A DNA stretch of 64,000 nucleotides. Origin: Phymatolithon calcareum (lineage: Eukaryota; Rhodophyta; Florideophyceae; Hapalidiales). The stretch spans positions 1,426,001 through 1,490,000 of the forward strand of contig OZ345370.1 of assembly GCA_977006965.1 (NCBI GenBank), in the 5' to 3' direction. Position 1 is the stretch's first letter. Every line of letters starts with the position of its first letter. The notes under the pieces are model-generated. The model saw only the letters and a program-made list of their open reading frames with translations. It ran no database searches and had not been told where the DNA came from. The translations under genes and the position numbers were made by a program. Shown piece after piece: positions 61,941-64,000 of the stretch.

Positions 61941-64000
61941 TTTCCCTCAGATACAACGCAATGGGTAGAACATGACGTACAGTTTTTGCACAGTGCGCGG
62001 TCGGAAAATACAAAAGAAGTTTGCAATAATTACGTTCGAAGCAAAAATGAATTGTGAGAGTATGCGTATGTCTGGAAGTTTGGAGTAAAAGAGGTCAAAA
62101 GTTTAGTGCGCGCTCGATCGGCATTTCAAGACCAGTCGCAAAGCCCGAGAATACATCGCCAATTATGTGCATTCATTGTGAAGAATGGAAGAAGAACAGT
62201 ACAAAAGATCCATGCAGTGGTCTAATAGATAGTTTCCGCGTCGTCGTCGCGTAAAGATGGATTTCTGAATTTCCAGTATGGCCCGCAAAAAGCAATGTGC
62301 CCGGAGTAAAAGTACGCATCGTTATACTTTGTCGCTCGCGCCATTGCACGTACCCGAGATCACCTTTTCGATATTCAGTGCGCAGAACAAAAATGAAAAA
62401 AGTAGCTTCTATTACCATTTTGCTGTTCAGGTTAGTATTCAGCGGGGGACCGTTTCCGAAAATGCACAACTTAGAGAGGAACGAAGCATCTGCATTAGTT
62501 GCAATAGACGTCCGGAGGTTTAGGAATGCTTCTAGATATCCAATAGAGCAGCACACGGGGGCCCGAGCTGAGGGTCGTAATTCGGTCGCGCGATCGCATT
62601 TCCCGATAGCTGAGGAACCGGAGAAGAGATGAAAGCCATTTTTGAATCGCAGTGAGAATGAATGCCCCGCTTAAGTGCGAATGTCATTACCCTTCTTGCG
62701 CCATGGCGCAAGTTGACGAAACAGCCCGAACATTCGTCGGCATGAAAAATGAGATTCACAAAGCTAAGCATGTGGTGAGAAAAGTTTGCGTTCGACGACT
62801 GTTTGTCTTCTGCAGAGTTTTCGGCTCATTGAGCAAGCACTGGAATCGGAATGACTCGTTCTTTCAGCGTAGTGATTGACAGCAAACGGACGGTGTAGGA
62901 TTGGTACGGGATGCTTTGTACCACAGTGTTCAGGAGCGGAGATTTCACCGGGTGCAAAGTATGAACTATACGATGGCCTCACGAATCTGGCCATGAATGG
63001 CAGCGGCATCGGTGGACGGATGATTGCGGAGATATGCGTGTAAGCTATATGCCATGCGAGCGTGCATTGACAAACACTTGTGCAGATGGCAAGCGATAGG
63101 ATATAGCCAGAGACCAGATGATGAAAAGCGGGATTTCGCGTAGAGATAGGTAGCTGCGAATGCGCGAGAGAAACATTCACGGGGACAAAGCCAGTCACCG
63201 ACGAGTGGTGAGCGCGATCAGCGAGATCGATGCGCGATGTAAATTCCTCCTGCCGCTTCCATTTTGTCTGGAAAATGCACGAACGTATAGGGATGCTGAG
63301 TGAAGATGCCGAATCAACTTCGCAGGGCGCTGCAATTGAAAGTCCGATAGGCACAGAAGGATGTGAGGCTTGCATTCTCCCCGCCATCTCCTGGCAAACC
63401 AACAAGCTCATCGACTGTGATGGCTACGCGGTTACACATCGCCGGTGGTGCCAAAAGCATAATTTGGTTTGTGCACTGGATTAGCTGGAACACGGCGAAT
63501 GGTCCTAGTGGTCCGTCTCGTGACCCTATGAGACCGCTTCACAGATCAAATGAGAAGAAAACGGACCACTTCTTCCGTAATGCCAGTTGCAAGTCCGTGC
63601 AATACTTATTGTGATTAGCGTAGAATAGAAATATGTTCACGTTCTCGATTTTTCCTCCGTGAAGCTCTTTTGGTAGATCACTTATCTGCACACATCTGGA
63701 TGTCGCACAGCGTGGGTTCCCCGAGAATTAGCCGCTCCGCTACGCTTTAAGTGCTGTTGGCTGAACAAAATGTGCGATTCTAGTTCCGGTTGCATGATCA
63801 ATCGCACATCTCATACTTTATCATATTGGGCGGGCTGCCACGGAATTCCCGGTAAGTGCTAGTCTGCATACGGAAAAGCAGGTGAGACATGATCAGGACG
63901 GTGTCCACGCATTGTCGAGCGCCGCAACACATTGGGACAATCCAATCTGGATGCGAACGATGGGCTGTAACTAGCCTGTTTAGCATCATCATGAGTGCAG
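61941..64000. other. Gene-poor stretch to the window end
   Basis: No supported gene. Frames at 62173-62556 (-) and 62764-63411 (-, 215 codons) lack recognisable motifs and are Ser/His/Pro-rich, so I treat them as chance or remnant. The right copy of the direct repeat lies at 63609-63729. The window ends inside unassigned sequence. Confidence 0.4.
63609..63729 (+). repeat. Direct repeat, right copy (partner 55500-55620)
   Basis: Same orientation as the left copy, with three conserved blocks at identical spacing (75 and 94 nt). After the blocks, the aattag and gaacaaa segments in both copies suggest the similarity continues for another 50-80 nt with a deletion in this copy. Confidence 0.7.

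Noticed and set aside
62764-63411. A 215-codon minus-strand frame near the window end.
   Set aside because: Ser/His/Pro-rich, no domain, membrane or repeat pattern, and overlapping frames on the other strand are equally plausible.

Overview
The window is nuclear DNA of a photosynthetic eukaryote. A red alga with a compact genome, such as a Chondrus- or Gracilaria-like florideophyte, fits best. The evidence is large intronless housekeeping genes (INO80, a MYB factor, UDP-glucose 4-epimerase), a few very short GT-AG introns (77-132 nt) in other genes, several products with plastid-type leaders (CSP41, a DUF3067 protein, a Cys-rich protein), and gene islands separated by decayed transposons. The organism is inferred; no marker gene is present. 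I found no tRNA, rRNA or CRISPR array.

Positions 1-24.4 kb form the main gene island: a small membrane protein (-), INO80 (+), a 3.7-kb gene-poor stretch, a SHAQKYF-type MYB factor (+), a plastid DUF3067 protein (+, 3 exons), a p24/emp24 cargo receptor (+, 4 exons), a probable SPC24 kinetochore subunit (-), a Nudix hydrolase (+, 2 exons), a Cys-rich protein (+), eIF3a (+, 2 exons), UDP-glucose 4-epimerase (+) and CSP41 (-). These genes serve unrelated processes (chromatin, transcription, plastid, secretion, mitosis, translation, sugar metabolism) and do not form a pathway.

Positions 24.5-42.7 kb are mostly mobile and decayed DNA. There is a 68-bp inverted fragment of a CSP41-type gene, a fragment of a Sel1/27-residue-repeat protein, and a BED/hAT-like transposase gene interrupted by a second hAT element with an exact 8-bp target-site duplication. 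Further on are remnants of a large minus-strand transposase, an inverted repeat pair, a tandem-repeat protein, an unidentified decayed gene and a roughly 200-bp fold-back.

Positions 42.7-46 kb hold two intact genes: a 615-aa protein built from two copies of a domain I do not recognise (-), and a GRAM-like protein with a C-terminal membrane anchor (+). Positions 47-50.4 kb hold a TTAA-flanked MITE, overlapping perfect palindromes, a repeated hairpin and a piggyBac-like transposase remnant bracketed by an inverted repeat. A syntaxin (+) follows at 50.9 kb and an LTR-retrotransposon Gag with one in-frame stop at 53.5 kb.

Positions 55.8-61.9 kb encode a single-exon protein of 2055 residues. It has N-terminal Cys pairs, an acidic linker, a possible FEN/PIN-like nuclease region and a C-terminal tesmin/TSO1 CXC cluster. 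Diverged direct repeats lie about 8.1 kb apart around it. This is the best candidate for a poorly described mobile or domesticated system.
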